A stretch of DNA of 64,000 nucleotides from Roseinatronobacter thiooxidans (GCF_001870675.1 NZ_MEHT01000009.1:62001-126000); one strand, 5' to 3'. Positions 1 through 10,023 are shown, numbered from the stretch's first letter. The notes: generated by a model from the sequence alone, not told the origin. Numbers and translations are program-made.

Positions 1-1143
1 GACGCGAATGCCACCCTGCCCAATCAGGTCGGGCAGGCCGTGCTGGAGCGGCGCATGGATGTGCCGGGCTTGGGCGGCGTGGCAGGCTTCCGGCTGGAAG
101 CGCATGTGCACCAGCGCAGGCAGGCTTTGGGTGCGGCGGCACTGCCTGCCGCGACCCCGTCCATGACAACCGGCGCGCGCCCGCGCCGCATCGGCCGGCT
201 TAGCCTTGATCTGGACTGGCGGCGCGACACAGTTCTGCCATGGGGGGTGCTGGGGGCCGTGGGGGGACAAGTCGGGCTGGACCAGTTCAGCCTGTCGGAT
301 ACGGGCGGTGCATTTCCCAACTCTGCCACGCGGATCACGCCCAACCTGATGGCAGAGTTGCGCTGGCCGCTGGTGCGCAGCGGGGCAAATGCTGTCACAC
401 ATGTGATCGAACCTGTCGCGCAGGTGATCTGGGGGCGCGACCGTCTGGACAGCCTGCCGCATGAGGGCAACCGCATGCCCGAACTGGATGAGGGCAATCT
501 GTTCAGCTATGACCGTTTCGCCAGCCGTGACAGTCGGGAGGGCGGCTTGCGGGCCAATCTTGGAATCAGCTGGACGCGCCGCGACGCGGACGGATGGTCC
601 AGTACATTGACGCTGGGGCGCATCTGGCGGCAGCGCGATCCGGGGCAATTCGCCTCTGCAACGCCGCTGTCAGGGGCGCAGTCCGACTGGTTTATTGCAG
701 GCAGCATCGACACTCTGATCGGGCTGCAACTGAGCAACCGTTCGGTTTTCACCTCGGATTTCCGGCTGCAACGCACGGCATTGGAGCTGGATTGGACAAG
801 TGAAAACTATACGATTTCAACAAGCTATATGCGGATCATCGATAACCCGTTTGAAGGGCGCTTGCGTTCAGCCTCTGAATGGAGCTTTGACGGCACCCGC
901 GATATAGATGATTTCTGGACCGCGCGGGTGGGCTGGCGCTATGATATTGCCCGCAACCGCGCCGCGCGTGCAATGGTCGGTTTGGGGTATGAAAACGAGT
1001 GTCTGCGTATGGCGATCGGGATCGAGCGGCAATTCGCGTCTGCCACCTCTGTGGATGATCGGACAAGTCTGGGGTTGAGTGTGGATATTCTGGGGCTTGG
1101 CGGCAATCCGTCCCGGGCGCGCAGCAGGTGCAATGACATCTGA
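1..1143 (+). CDS. lptD: LPS-assembly protein LptD, C-terminal part (5' end outside window)
   Basis: The reading frame is open from the first base of the window and codes for 380 residues before the stop, so the N-terminal part of the gene is missing. LptD is the outer-membrane beta-barrel that inserts lipopolysaccharide into the outer leaflet together with the lipoprotein LptE. The visible part looks like barrel sequence: alternating polar/hydrophobic strands, many aromatic residues, and a tail rich in short strands ending in a Leu-Gly-Leu-Gly-Gly segment and a late Cys. The family call rests on this pattern and on surA following 125 bp downstream on the same strand, the usual alphaproteobacterial lptD-surA order. 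SurA is the periplasmic chaperone that LptD folding depends on, so the pair makes functional sense. Confidence 0.85.
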   Translation, partial: DANATLPNQVGQAVLERRMDVPGLGGVAGFRLEAHVHQRRQALGAAALPAATPSMTTGARPRRIGRLSLDLDWRRDTVLPWGVLGAVGGQVGLDQFSLSDTGGAFPNSATRITPNLMAELRWPLVRSGANAVTHVIEPVAQVIWGRDRLDSLPHEGNRMPELDEGNLFSYDRFASRDSREGGLRANLGISWTRRDADGWSSTLTLGRIWRQRDPGQFASATPLSGAQSDWFIAGSIDTLIGLQLSNRSVFTSDFRLQRTALELDWTSENYTISTSYMRIIDNPFEGRLRSASEWSFDGTRDIDDFWTARVGWRYDIARNRAARAMVGLGYENECLRMAIGIERQFASATSVDDRTSLGLSVDILGLGGNPSRARSRCNDI

Positions 1144-1268
1144 CATGGGCTGCGCGCGTGCCGCGACGGGGCCTGTGCAAGATGCAAGTATGATGACAAT
1201 GCCCGCAAAAGCGTGTAACCCGCACTAAGCAAGATTTAATTGGCTATGGCAAGAAACGGACGGATCTG

Positions 1269-2510
1269 ATGCACTTTTCCAAGACTTCACTGCTGAAACA
1301 TTTTGGTCTGGTGCTGTCGGCCTGTACTGTTGTGCTTTTTGCCCCCCCACTGCCAGCGCAGGCGCAAAACATGTTTGCCCCCGCGCGCACCGTCAATGAC
1401 CGTGTCATCAGCAATTACGATGTCGAGCAGCGCATCAATTTCATGACAGTGCTGAATGCAGGCGCGGCAGATATGCGCCGCGATGCGCTGACACGATTGA
1501 CCGAAGAAGCGGTGCAGCGCGATTATGCGCGGCGTCTGGGCATTCGGGTAAACCGCGATGAAATCCGCGAAGGGATGGCGGAATTCGCCGCGCGTGCCGA
1601 ACTGCCAACGGAAGAGTTTGTCGCAGCCCTCGGGGAAAGCGGTGTCGATGCCGAAACATTCGAGGGGTTTGTCGAGGCAGGCTTGCTATGGCGCAAGGTC
1701 GTGGCACAGCGGTTTCCGGCATTGATCGACGTCTCGGGTGCCGATGTGCGCCGTTCGCGCGATGTGGCCGCGATCCTTGGGCGGGAACGCGTGCTGATTT
1801 CCGAGATTTTTCTGCCCACCGACCCCGAATTTGCAGAGGCCGTGTCCCAGATCATGGAGATGATCGAGGGCGCGCGCAGCGTCGAGGAATTCTCTAATCT
1901 TGCGCGCGAATTCTCTTTGGCCGGTTCGCGCGACCAAGGCGGGCGTTTGCCCGATTGGGTGCCTGTTGAAAACCTGCCGGGGCCGATATCGGGGCCAATT
2001 TTGCAGGCGCGGCCGGGGCAAATCGTTGGTCCGATCCCGCTTAGCGGGGCGATTGCCTATTTCCAGCTTCGCGCCCGCGAGAGCACGCGTGACATTCCCG
2101 CAGACAGGGTTGTTCTGAACTATGCCCGCTTGCTTTTGCCCGGCGGGCGCAGCGACGAAAACCTTGGCCGTGTCGCGCAGATGCGCCAGCAGGCCCGCAA
2201 TTGCGCAGGGCTTGGCCCCTTTGCCCGCGATTTGCCGCAAGACGCCCTGAGCGAGCGCGAAGCGCTGATAAACGATATTCCCCGCTCTGACGCGGTAGAG
2301 TTGGCGCGTCTGGATCGCAACGAGATATCTGCCAACACGACAGAGGGTGGCAATCTGGTTGTCCTGATGCTGTGCAGCCGCGAATTGCAATTCGAGGACG
2401 CACCAAGCGATGCCCGTGTCCGAGATGTTATTTTTGACCGCCGCCTTGGCGAAATGGCCAATGTAAAGCTGCAAGAGCTTGTCGCAGATGCGGATATCCG
2501 CGACTTCTAG
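1269..2510 (+). CDS. surA: SurA-type periplasmic peptidyl-prolyl cis-trans isomerase/chaperone
   Basis: 413 residues. A signal peptide covers about residues 1-32, with a hydrophobic core followed by an Ala-Gln-Ala cleavage context. A SurA N-terminal chaperone region follows (about 38-150), containing the typical VNDRVISNYDVEQR stretch near 42-55. A parvulin-type PPIase domain lies at about 173-268, with the conserved SISEIFLP-like opening strand and the RDQGGRLPDW segment (221-230). The protein would help outer-membrane proteins, including LptD, fold in the periplasm. Alphaproteobacterial operons often continue with pdxA and ksgA; here the next gene is convergent instead, and a hairpin follows the stop, so the operon ends here. 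Confidence 0.9.
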   Translation: MHFSKTSLLKHFGLVLSACTVVLFAPPLPAQAQNMFAPARTVNDRVISNYDVEQRINFMTVLNAGAADMRRDALTRLTEEAVQRDYARRLGIRVNRDEIREGMAEFAARAELPTEEFVAALGESGVDAETFEGFVEAGLLWRKVVAQRFPALIDVSGADVRRSRDVAAILGRERVLISEIFLPTDPEFAEAVSQIMEMIEGARSVEEFSNLAREFSLAGSRDQGGRLPDWVPVENLPGPISGPILQARPGQIVGPIPLSGAIAYFQLRARESTRDIPADRVVLNYARLLLPGGRSDENLGRVAQMRQQARNCAGLGPFARDLPQDALSEREALINDIPRSDAVELARLDRNEISANTTEGGNLVVLMLCSRELQFEDAPSDARVRDVIFDRRLGEMANVKLQELVADADIRDF

Positions 2511-2535
2511 GCACCAGCGAAAGTGAACCAGCCAA

Positions 2536-2563
2536 AAGCCGCGCAGCAGGGGTTGCGCGGCTT
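2536..2563. terminator. Hairpin terminator between surA and the GlxA-type gene
   Basis: A ten-base inverted repeat (AAGCCGCGCA / TGCGCGGCTT) around an eight-base loop sits between two convergent stop codons. There is no long T-run on either side, so it may act in both directions or only protect 3' ends. Ends are given to within a base or two. Confidence 0.6.
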
Positions 2564-3575
2564 AGCTTATGTCGTCCTCTTCCTCGCTGCCATGGGTGCC
2601 GCGTTCGCGGTAGGGCGTGGTGTCGTAATGCGCGCGGTAACATTTCGAGAAATGTGACGGAGAGGTGAAGCCTGTCGCCAGTGCCACGCTGATCACGCTC
2701 ATATCCGTCTGCATCAGCAGGTTGCGCGCGCGTTCCAGCCGCAATTCCATGTAGTAGCGCTTCGGGCTGCGGTTCAGATAGCGCCGGAACAGCCGCTCCA
2801 ACTGGCGGGTGGACATGTCCACTTCATTGGCAAGGTCTGAGGGGCTGATCGGGTCTTCAATATGGTTTTCCATAAATTCGATCACCCGCGCCAGTTTCGG
2901 ATGGCGCACGCCGATGCGGGCGGGAATCGACAGGCGTTGCGTGTCGCGGTTGGTACGGATCGAGGAATAGATCATCTGGTCGGCGACAGCATGCGCCAGA
3001 TCAGAGCCTTCTGCATTGGTGATCAATGTCAGCATCATATCCAAAGGGGCCGTACCGCCTGCCGATGTCAGGCGTTTGCCATGGATGACAAAGACCGATT
3101 TTGTCAGGTCGATCTCGGGGAAATCCTCGATCAGGGCATCGTGGTTTTCCCAATGGATCGTGGCGCGGTGCCCGTCCAGCAGCCCCGCTTTGGCCAAGGT
3201 CCATGCGCCGGTACAAATGCCGCCAATGGTGTTGCCATGGCGCGCGCGCTTGCGCAGCCATGACAATATGGCGGGTGTCGTCGTACGTTGCACATCCAGC
3301 CCGCCGCACACCACGATCATTGCATCATTGGGAATATCGTCCAGCCCCTCTGACACGGCAATCTGCGTTCCGTTGGAACAGGTTACCGCTGTGCCGCTTT
3401 CGCTGACCAGCTTCCAGCTGTATAGCGGCTTGCCAGCCACACGGTTGGCCAGGCGCAACGGTTCTACCGCTGCAGCATAGGCCATCAGTGTAAAGCGTTC
3501 CAGCAACAGAAAGACAACCTGATGGCGCGCGGCATCGCCAGAGCGGGACATATGACGTTGGAGAGTTGAAACCAT
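2562..3575 (-). CDS. GlxA-family transcriptional regulator (DJ-1/PfpI domain plus AraC helix-turn-helix)
   Basis: 337 residues from the chosen ATG. Residues about 15-185 form a class I glutamine amidotransferase/DJ-1-like sensor domain with the nucleophile-elbow-like GGICTGAW (Cys121). Residues about 225-320 form an AraC-type DNA-binding domain with two helix-turn-helix units and the signature RSPKRYYMELRLERARNLL. The frame is open for another 67 codons upstream, but that extension would run into the start of the DAHP synthase gene, so the internal ATG is preferred. The protein resembles the GbdR group that controls choline/glycine-betaine catabolism in pseudomonads. No such catabolic genes are in the window, so the ligand is unknown. 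Confidence 0.85.
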   Translation of the reverse strand: MVSTLQRHMSRSGDAARHQVVFLLLERFTLMAYAAAVEPLRLANRVAGKPLYSWKLVSESGTAVTCSNGTQIAVSEGLDDIPNDAMIVVCGGLDVQRTTTPAILSWLRKRARHGNTIGGICTGAWTLAKAGLLDGHRATIHWENHDALIEDFPEIDLTKSVFVIHGKRLTSAGGTAPLDMMLTLITNAEGSDLAHAVADQMIYSSIRTNRDTQRLSIPARIGVRHPKLARVIEFMENHIEDPISPSDLANEVDMSTRQLERLFRRYLNRSPKRYYMELRLERARNLLMQTDMSVISVALATGFTSPSHFSKCYRAHYDTTPYRERGTHGSEEEDDIS

Positions 3576-3741
3576 GTGTTTACGCGCGTCTTCAGTTAAG
3601 GTGGCCGAGACACAAACAAGTTTCCTTTCCCCGCGCAAGAGCAATCGTATTTGCAAGCGGCAATGTGCTTTTGTATAGAAGGCCCGAGCAGCGCTGCGAC
3701 CGCTAACGCTGCACCACAGAATTGACACCCGGAGGCACCTA

Positions 3742-5109
3742 ATGACCCAAGGCTGGACGAAATCGACATGGCGCACGCGCCCGCGTATTCAGATGCCTGA
3801 ATATCTGGATGCCGACAAGCTTGGCGCTGTAGAAGCGCAGTTGCGCCAATACCCGCCGCTTGTCTTTGCGGGCGAAGTCCGCGCGCTCAAGCGCAAGCTG
3901 GGTGCCGCCGCCAAGGGCGAAGCGTTTTTGCTACAGGGCGGGGATTGCGCCGAAAGCTTTTCCGAGTTCAGCGCAGACAGCATCCGCGACACGTTCAAGG
4001 TGCTGTTGCAGATGGCGATTGTGCTGACCTATGGGGCCAAAGTGCCTGTGGTGAAAGTCGGGCGCATGGCAGGGCAATTCGCCAAGCCACGTTCCGCCCC
4101 GACAGAGGTGATTGGCGGGCAGGAATTACCCAGCTATCGCGGCGATATCATCAACGGGTTCGACTTCACCCCCGAGGCGCGAATCCCAGACCCGAACCGC
4201 ATGCTGCAAGCCTATACGCAGGCGGCGGCAGGGTTGAACCTGTTGCGCGCCTTTTCCAAGGGCGGCTATGCTGACATGCACCGCGTGCATTCCTGGACGC
4301 TTGGCTTTGCCGATGGCGAGAAGGCCGAGCGCTACCGCGAAATGACCGACCGCATTACCGACACGCTGGATTTCCTGACGGCTGCGGGTATCACGTCCGA
4401 GACAAGCAAAGAGCTTTCGTCGGTCGATTTCTACACCAGCCACGAAGCGCTGTTGCTGGAATATGAAGAAGCCTTGGCGCGGGTTGATTCTACCTCGGGC
4501 CTGCCGGTGGCAGGGTCTGGCCATTTCATCTGGATTGGCGACCGCACCCGCCAGCCTGATGGCGCGCATGTCGAATTCTGCCGTGGGGTGCAGAACCCTG
4601 TCGGGCTGAAATGCGGCCCTTCGATCAGCCCGGATGACCTCAAGCGCCTGATGGCCACGCTGAACCCCGAAAACGAAGCGGGCCGCCTGACACTGATTGC
4701 GCGCTTTGGGGCAGGGCAGGTGGGTGACCATCTGCCACGGCTGATTCGCGCGGTCGAGGACGAGGGCGCCAATGTGCTTTGGACCTGTGACCCGATGCAT
4801 GGCAACACGATCAAATCCTCCTCGGGGTACAAAACGCGGCCCTTTGATTCGGTCTTGCGCGAGGTGCGCGAATTCTTTGCCATTCACAACGCTGAAGGCA
4901 CCATTCCCGGTGGCGTTCATTTCGAGATGACAGGCAAGGATGTCACCGAATGCACAGGCGGCTTGCGCGCCGTGTCGGATGAAGACCTGTCGCAGCGCTA
5001 TCACACTGCCTGCGATCCGCGCCTGAATGCCAGCCAGTCGCTGGAACTGGCGTTCCTTGTGTCGGAAGAACTGGTCGGCCGCCGCCAGAAACTTGCGGCT
5101 GCAATCTGA
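3742..5109 (+). CDS. Class II 3-deoxy-D-arabino-heptulosonate-7-phosphate (DAHP) synthase
   Basis: 455 residues, the normal length for plant-like (AroA-II) DAHP synthases. The enzyme condenses phosphoenolpyruvate and erythrose-4-phosphate, the first step of the shikimate pathway. Diagnostic segments are [11 protein letters not shown] near 63-73 (metal-binding Cys69), [13 protein letters not shown] near 115-127, and the late DPMHGNT and GGVHFEMTG motifs. An AGGAGG-like ribosome site (cccggaggcacc) lies just upstream of the ATG. The gene is divergent from the GlxA-type regulator, with about 165 bp between the starts, and is followed by a strong terminator, so it is probably transcribed alone. 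Confidence 0.93.
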   Translation: MTQGWTKSTWRTRPRIQMPEYLDADKLGAVEAQLRQYPPLVFAGEVRALKRKLGAAAKGEAFLLQGGDCAESFSEFSADSIRDTFKVLLQMAIVLTYGAKVPVVKVGRMAGQFAKPRSAPTEVIGGQELPSYRGDIINGFDFTPEARIPDPNRMLQAYTQAAAGLNLLRAFSKGGYADMHRVHSWTLGFADGEKAERYREMTDRITDTLDFLTAAGITSETSKELSSVDFYTSHEALLLEYEEALARVDSTSGLPVAGSGHFIWIGDRTRQPDGAHVEFCRGVQNPVGLKCGPSISPDDLKRLMATLNPENEAGRLTLIARFGAGQVGDHLPRLIRAVEDEGANVLWTCDPMHGNTIKSSSGYKTRPFDSVLREVREFFAIHNAEGTIPGGVHFEMTGKDVTECTGGLRAVSDEDLSQRYHTACDPRLNASQSLELAFLVSEELVGRRQKLAAAI

Positions 5110-5147
5110 CAGAGCCTGAAGGAAAAACCCCCTTAAGGGGCGACAGG

Positions 5148-5173
5148 GAGAGGGGCCAAAGCCCCTCTCTTTT
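5148..5173 (+). terminator. Rho-independent terminator after DAHP synthase
   Basis: A nine-base stem (GAGAGGGGC / GCCCCTCTC) with a CAAA loop is followed directly by TTTT. A smaller CCCC-TTAA-GGGG hairpin lies just upstream. The next gene starts about 30 bases later. Confidence 0.8.
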
Positions 5174-5201
5174 GCCCTTGGCCCATGACCGGATTGCCCA
5201 G

Positions 5202-5708
5202 ATGCCCCCAGTTTCCCTGCGCGATGCCACGCCTGATGATGCGGAAGCGATTGCCGCAATATGGAACCCGATTATCCGCGACACAGTTATTACGTTTAAC
5301 CCTGTGCAGCGCAGTATTTCCGAGATTGAGGCGATGATCACGGCGCGGCAGGCGGATGGGCATGCTTTCCTGATCGCGCAGGACGCAGCGCAAGTGCTGG
5401 GTTTTGCCAGCTATGCGCAATTTCGGGGGGGCGCAGGCTATGCGCGATGCATGGAGCATACGATCAACCTTGCCCCCGCTGCGCGCGGCAAAGGGGCTGG
5501 GCGCGCGCTGCTGCTGGCGCTAGAGGGGCACGCGGCAGCGGCAGGCCATCATGTGATGGTCGCAGCAGTCACGGGCGCAAATGCGGCCAGTGTCGGTTTT
5601 CATGCGAAGATGGGCTATCTTACGGTTGGCACCATGCCGCAAGTTGGTTGGAAGTTTGGCCAGTTTCACGATCTGGTTTTGATGCAGAAATTCCTTGGAG
5701 TGCGGTAA
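5202..5708 (+). CDS. GNAT-family N-acetyltransferase, phosphinothricin-acetyltransferase-like
   Basis: 168 residues. The opening resembles the Pat/Bar-like group: RDATPDDAEAIAAIWN, then a TFNP segment near residue 35. The acetyl-CoA-binding loop ARGKGAGRALL lies near 94-104, and a C-terminal GFHAKMGY strand-helix follows. An upstream TTG in frame exists, but the ATG fits the family N-terminus. It lies 45 bp upstream of the TerB/J-domain gene on the same strand. Members of this group acetylate amino groups of small molecules such as methionine sulfoximine; the true substrate here is not readable from sequence. Confidence 0.85.
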   Translation: MPPVSLRDATPDDAEAIAAIWNPIIRDTVITFNPVQRSISEIEAMITARQADGHAFLIAQDAAQVLGFASYAQFRGGAGYARCMEHTINLAPAARGKGAGRALLLALEGHAAAAGHHVMVAAVTGANAASVGFHAKMGYLTVGTMPQVGWKFGQFHDLVLMQKFLGVR

Positions 5709-5753
5709 TTTGTACTGCTGCATTCCAGATTTGTCCCTGTTAGGGTTACGTTT

Positions 5754-6437
5754 ATGTCGATCTGGACCCGTATTGCCGATGCCCTGACTGCCCTGCGCAA
5801 GGGAGAGCCGCTCAGCAGCGTGTTCGACCGTTTGCGCACGCCGCCGGAACGCACTGTCGCCTTTACCATTGCAGTCATTGCGCTGGGGGCGAAACTGGCC
5901 AAAGCGGATGGGCAGGTGACGCGCGGCGAAGTGGCCGCATTTCGGCGCATTTTCACCATCCCCCGAGAGGAAGAGGCCAACGCGGCGCGGGTGTTCAATC
6001 TGGCGCGGCAGGATGTGGCTGGGTTTGACCTTTATGCGCGCAAGATTGCCGCAATGTTTCCGCCCCGTGACCCTGTTCTGGTGGACCTGATGGAAGGGCT
6101 GTTCGAGGTGGCAATGGCCGATGACGGCTTTCACCCGCAAGAAGAGGCGTTCTTGCGCGAAGTCGCGGATATTTTTGGCCTGACAGAGCGCTGCTTTCGG
6201 TGTTTGCGGGCGCGCTTTGTGGGCGATGTGCCGCCAGACCCTTATGATGTGCTGGAAGTCAGTCAGGATGCCCCCATCGCCGTGATCCGGCGCGCCTACC
6301 GCGATGCCGTGCGCGAAACGCATCCTGACAGGCTGGCTGCGCGCGGTGTGCCACAAGAAGCGGTAAAGCTGGCAGAGCACCGCTTGCGCGACCTGAATCG
6401 CGCTTGGGAAGAAATCCAGCAAGGCCACGCAGCCTGA
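5754..6437 (+). CDS. TerB-like domain plus C-terminal J domain (DjlA-type co-chaperone)
   Basis: 227 residues. An acidic helical TerB-like domain spans about 30-150 (ALGAKLAKADGQVTRGEV, and a second repeat around 120-135). A J domain occupies about 162-225, with the essential HPD at 190-192 flanked by AYRDAVRETH. J domains stimulate the ATPase of DnaK. Classical DjlA carries an N-terminal transmembrane segment and I see none here, so this is a cytosolic version. It follows the GNAT gene closely and precedes a small exported protein. Confidence 0.85.
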   Translation: MSIWTRIADALTALRKGEPLSSVFDRLRTPPERTVAFTIAVIALGAKLAKADGQVTRGEVAAFRRIFTIPREEEANAARVFNLARQDVAGFDLYARKIAAMFPPRDPVLVDLMEGLFEVAMADDGFHPQEEAFLREVADIFGLTERCFRCLRARFVGDVPPDPYDVLEVSQDAPIAVIRRAYRDAVRETHPDRLAARGVPQEAVKLAEHRLRDLNRAWEEIQQGHAA

Positions 6438-6501
6438 CACGTTTCTGAGAGTGGCACTCGGCGCGCTGGTGGCAAACCCTTGGCGCAGCTATACTGCCAG
6501 C

Positions 6502-6882
6502 ATGAAAGCCACTTTATGGACCTTTGCCCTTTGCGCCTTGATGGCTGTGCCTGTGCAGGCACAGGAAGAGGGTGCGCGGCCTGACGCACAGGACAGCACG
6601 CCGCAAATTTTCGACCTGTTCGAGCGGATGTTGCGCGGGTTTATGCGCGATGCGCAACCGCACCTGCGCGAACTTGAACGCGATTTCACCGCGCTAGAGC
6701 CGGAATTGCAGCGCTTGTTGCAGAATTTGCGCGATATGACGCAGTATCACCCGCCTGAAATTCTGCCCAATGGCGATATTCTGATCCGTCGGCGGCAGGG
6801 GGGCGACACGGCCCCCGAACCCGCCCCCGATCAAGACCGGGTATCGCCCGAGACAGAGTCGGACCTGCCATTCGAATTGTGA
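6502..6882 (+). CDS. Small exported protein of unknown function
   Basis: 126 residues from an ATG that places a clean signal peptide at the start (residues about 1-20, ending VQA-QEE). The mature part is acidic, helical and Glu/Leu-rich (about 34-80), followed by a strand pair (PPEILPNGDILIRRR) and a Pro/Glu-rich tail. The layout matches short periplasmic proteins common in Rhodobacterales, and I know no function for them. The frame is open 17 codons further upstream, but that would bury the signal peptide. The 3' end overlaps the convergent ppx gene by 52 bases. Confidence 0.7.
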   Translation: MKATLWTFALCALMAVPVQAQEEGARPDAQDSTPQIFDLFERMLRGFMRDAQPHLRELERDFTALEPELQRLLQNLRDMTQYHPPEILPNGDILIRRRQGGDTAPEPAPDQDRVSPETESDLPFEL

Positions 6883-8444
6883 GTGCGCCGCACGCGGACT
6901 TTTGCCTCTGCCCCGATCTGGTTTGTCAGGGTTGCGAATCGTTGTTCCGCCACTTCGGTGAAAAGCGCTTGCATGTCGCGTTCCAACACCAGTTCCAGCA
7001 CTTCCTTTTTCGGGTAAAAGCGCAACTCGCCCGCATTCTCTGGCCCATCCATCGAGAACATGGCCCCGAATCGCAGCGCGCGCCCCAGCATTTTTGCCTC
7101 TGCCAGATCCTTGTCAGGCAAAAGCCCTGCAATTTCCTTGATGCGCGGGCGCATGCCGCTGGTTTTGTAGCGATACATCAGCGCAATCCCCAGATACACG
7201 CGGCCCGGATGGTCCAGCCCGCCAAGATTGGCGCGGGTGGTGGTGTCGAAACAGGCATCCGCCCTGTAATCGGGATGGGCGCGCCAGTTCACATCATGCA
7301 GCAGGCAGGCCGCGCGAATCAGGCGCAGCCGCGCGGGCGGGCGGTTGCGATAAAGCGGCAACAGGAAATGGTACAGCTTGCGCCCAAACCCCGGAATCCG
7401 CGAACTGGAATATTCCATGAAATGGCACGCCTCGATCAGCGGGTCGCGGCGGCGCAGGTCTTCGGGCATCTGTTCATACAAGATCCCCTCTCTGATTCCA
7501 TAGCTGGACACATAGACATGTTTGGGGCTGAACACATGCACCAGCTGGCGCAAGACCTGACAGGCCAGCGGCACAAGGCTCATGCGTTCGGCAGACACAC
7601 CTGTCATCGCGCGCAGCTTTGCGGGGTCTTGATCCGTGATCCAGTCGATGGTTTTGCGGATCGCCTTGGGCGTCATCGCGTATTCATGCAGCACCTTTAA
7701 CGGATAGCCACGGCGTTCCATATCCATGCGTGCAATCGCGCGCCATGATCCGCCCACCAGATACAGCGCGTCATGGTGTACGCCGACCTGATCGCGCAAA
7801 TCTTTCAACACAAGGCCGATATGGTCGCGCAACCCTTTCTTGCCGCCGCCGATCTGTTGCAGGCGGAACGGGCCAAGCCCTGAGGAGACGTTGCAATGCA
7901 CCTTGCCATCACCGATCACGGCCAGTTCCATACTGTTGCCGCCAATGTCGCAGACCAGCCCCTTGGCGTCTGGCCAGCCTGTCAGCACGCCCTGCGCGGA
8001 CAGGCGCGCTTCTTCGGGGCCATCGACAATGCGCATGCGCAGGCCGGTTTCACATTCGATCTGGGCGCAGAATTCGGGCCCGTCCTCGGCCTCGCGCATG
8101 GCGGCGGTGGCAACCATGGTCAGATTGGACAGTGACATGCCCCGCGCCAGCAGCGCGAACCGCTTGAGCGTGGCAAGCGCGCGAACGCGCCCTTCGGGGT
8201 TCAGCTTGCCGGTTTCGGCCAGCCCGCGCCCAAGCCCGCATAGCACCTTTTCATTGAAGAAATAGGCAGGGCTGCGCGCCGCGCCATCAAACACCACCAA
8301 CCGCACAGAGTTTGACCCGACATCGATCACGCCCACATGCTTCAGCGCGCGCGTCTGGGGGTCAGCGAAAACGGGTGTATCAAACAGGCCCGATGTATTC
8401 GGGGCGTCATAGCCCGCTGTGTCCGCGAGCGCGTTGCCATCCAT
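6831..8444 (-). CDS. ppx: Ppx/GppA-family exopolyphosphatase
   Basis: 537 residues. It is an actin-fold phosphatase that removes terminal phosphates from polyphosphate and/or hydrolyses pppGpp. The phosphate-1 loop VIDVGSNSVRLVV is at about 39-51, the second loop CDIGGNSMEL near 165-175, and the C-terminal HD-type region includes HDVNWRAHPDY. About 35 N-terminal residues precede the first strand. An AGGAG ribosome site lies upstream of the ATG, and the gene is divergent from serS. Polyphosphate synthesis is represented by ppk2 about 18 kb away. Confidence 0.9.
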   Translation of the reverse strand: MDGNALADTAGYDAPNTSGLFDTPVFADPQTRALKHVGVIDVGSNSVRLVVFDGAARSPAYFFNEKVLCGLGRGLAETGKLNPEGRVRALATLKRFALLARGMSLSNLTMVATAAMREAEDGPEFCAQIECETGLRMRIVDGPEEARLSAQGVLTGWPDAKGLVCDIGGNSMELAVIGDGKVHCNVSSGLGPFRLQQIGGGKKGLRDHIGLVLKDLRDQVGVHHDALYLVGGSWRAIARMDMERRGYPLKVLHEYAMTPKAIRKTIDWITDQDPAKLRAMTGVSAERMSLVPLACQVLRQLVHVFSPKHVYVSSYGIREGILYEQMPEDLRRRDPLIEACHFMEYSSSRIPGFGRKLYHFLLPLYRNRPPARLRLIRAACLLHDVNWRAHPDYRADACFDTTTRANLGGLDHPGRVYLGIALMYRYKTSGMRPRIKEIAGLLPDKDLAEAKMLGRALRFGAMFSMDGPENAGELRFYPKKEVLELVLERDMQALFTEVAEQRFATLTNQIGAEAKVRVRRTHNSNGRSDSVSGDTRS

Positions 8445-8640
8445 TAGGGCAGCTCCTGTCTGACATCGACTAAGGGCATCTTAACCTTTCGGGCAGGACC
8501 GGGTCAATCTCTGCCGCCGCGTCCGTTTGCGCGGATGTGGTAGTTTGGTTTTGTGCCCTTCCGTGCGTGGATGCAATGCGGCATAAGGGCTGCGTCGAGT
8601 TTAGGGGCACCATGCCCGATTTTGCCTGATGAGAGGTTCC

Positions 8641-9933
8641 ATGCACGATATCCGCGCGATACGCGAAAACCCCGCCGCTTTTGATGCAGCCCTTGCCCGT
8701 CGCGGGCTGGCCGCGCAATCGGGAGAGATTTTGGCATTGGATCAGGCGCGGCGCGCGGCGATTTCGCAGGCAGAGGCGGCAAAAGCCGCACAGAATGCCG
8801 CATCCAAACAGGTGGGCGCCGCCAAAGCGCGCGGCGATGATGCCGAATTCGCGCGCTTGCGCGCGCTTGTGGCCGAGAAAAAGGCCGAAATGGCCACGCT
8901 GGAAGATGACGCCCGCGCGGGTGACGCGAAACTGACAGCGATTCTGGAAAGCTTGCCAAATCTGCCCTTGGCCGAAGTGCCCGAAGGCGCGGATGAGGCC
9001 GGCAATGTCGAGATGCGCCGCTGGGGCACCCCGCGCGATTTCGACTTTCAGCCGGTCGAGCATTTCGAGATCAAGGGCATAGCCAAAGACATGGATTTTG
9101 GCACGGCGGCGAAACTGTCTGGCGCGCGCTTTGTTGTTCTGCGCGGCGCAGTGGCGCGTGTGCACCGCGCGCTGGCGCAATTCATGCTGGACCTGCATGT
9201 TGAAGAACACGCGCTGACCGAAGTCAACAGCCCCGTTCTGGTGCGCGATGAAGCCATGTATGGCACCGGCCAGTTGCCGAAATTTGCCGAAGACAGCTAC
9301 CGCACCACCAATGGCTGGTGGCTGATCCCCACATCCGAAGTCACGCTGACCAATTTTGCCGCCGGTGACATTCTGGACGGGGCCAAGCTGCCCTTGCGGT
9401 TTTGCGCGCATACGCTTTGTTTCCGGTCCGAGGCAGGCAGTGCAGGCAAGGACACAACCGGCATGCTGCGTCAGCACCAGTTCGAGAAGGTCGAAATGGT
9501 GTCGATCACGCGCCCTGAAGAGGCGCTTGCCGAACATGAGCGCATGACACGCTGCGCCGAGACGGTGCTGGAGCGGTTGGGCTTGCCCTATCGCACGATA
9601 GTTTTGTGTACGGGCGATATGGGGTTTGGCGCGCAAAAGACCCATGATATCGAAGTCTGGGTGCCGGGCCAGGGCACGTATAGAGAGATTTCCAGCGTCT
9701 CGGTCTGCGGTGATTTTCAGGCGCGGCGCATGAATGCGCGGTTCCGCCCCGAGGATGGGGGCAAGCCGGAATTTGTGCATACGCTGAATGGCTCTGGCGT
9801 GGCTGTAGGGCGCTGTCTAATTGCTGTGCTGGAGAATGGACAAACCGCCGATGGCGGCGTCGATCTGCCAGAGGTGCTGCACCCCTATTTGCGGGGCCGC
9901 ACACGCATCACCCCAGAGGGGGCATTGGCGTGA
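8641..9933 (+). CDS. serS: Seryl-tRNA synthetase
   Basis: 430 residues, the normal length for class IIa SerRS. The start [15 protein letters not shown] is the family N-terminus, preceded by GAGAGG. An N-terminal antiparallel coiled coil (about 25-100, Ala/Lys/Glu rich) binds the long arm of tRNA-Ser. Motif 2 is in the [17 protein letters not shown] segment, and motif 3 in the [18 protein letters not shown] segment near the C-terminus. The frame extends four codons further upstream, which I discount. Confidence 0.96.
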   Translation: MHDIRAIRENPAAFDAALARRGLAAQSGEILALDQARRAAISQAEAAKAAQNAASKQVGAAKARGDDAEFARLRALVAEKKAEMATLEDDARAGDAKLTAILESLPNLPLAEVPEGADEAGNVEMRRWGTPRDFDFQPVEHFEIKGIAKDMDFGTAAKLSGARFVVLRGAVARVHRALAQFMLDLHVEEHALTEVNSPVLVRDEAMYGTGQLPKFAEDSYRTTNGWWLIPTSEVTLTNFAAGDILDGAKLPLRFCAHTLCFRSEAGSAGKDTTGMLRQHQFEKVEMVSITRPEEALAEHERMTRCAETVLERLGLPYRTIVLCTGDMGFGAQKTHDIEVWVPGQGTYREISSVSVCGDFQARRMNARFRPEDGGKPEFVHTLNGSGVAVGRCLIAVLENGQTADGGVDLPEVLHPYLRGRTRITPEGALA

Positions 9934-10023
9934 GTTGTTCATAAGTGCCATGATATGACCTGATTTTGGCCATGTTTACCTTGTTTGCTGTCTTCATGAC
10001 ATTTTCAGACAAGGATATTTGAC

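Noticed and set aside
5128-5140. CCCC-TTAA-GGGG hairpin as the main terminator of DAHP synthase
   Set aside because: The next hairpin (5148-5173) is longer and followed by T, so it is the better candidate.
8470-9780. 436-codon minus-strand frame opposite serS
   Set aside because: It lies entirely antisense to serS, has a low-complexity His/Arg/Ala-rich translation and no family motif. Long antisense frames are expected in GC-rich DNA with strong third-position bias.
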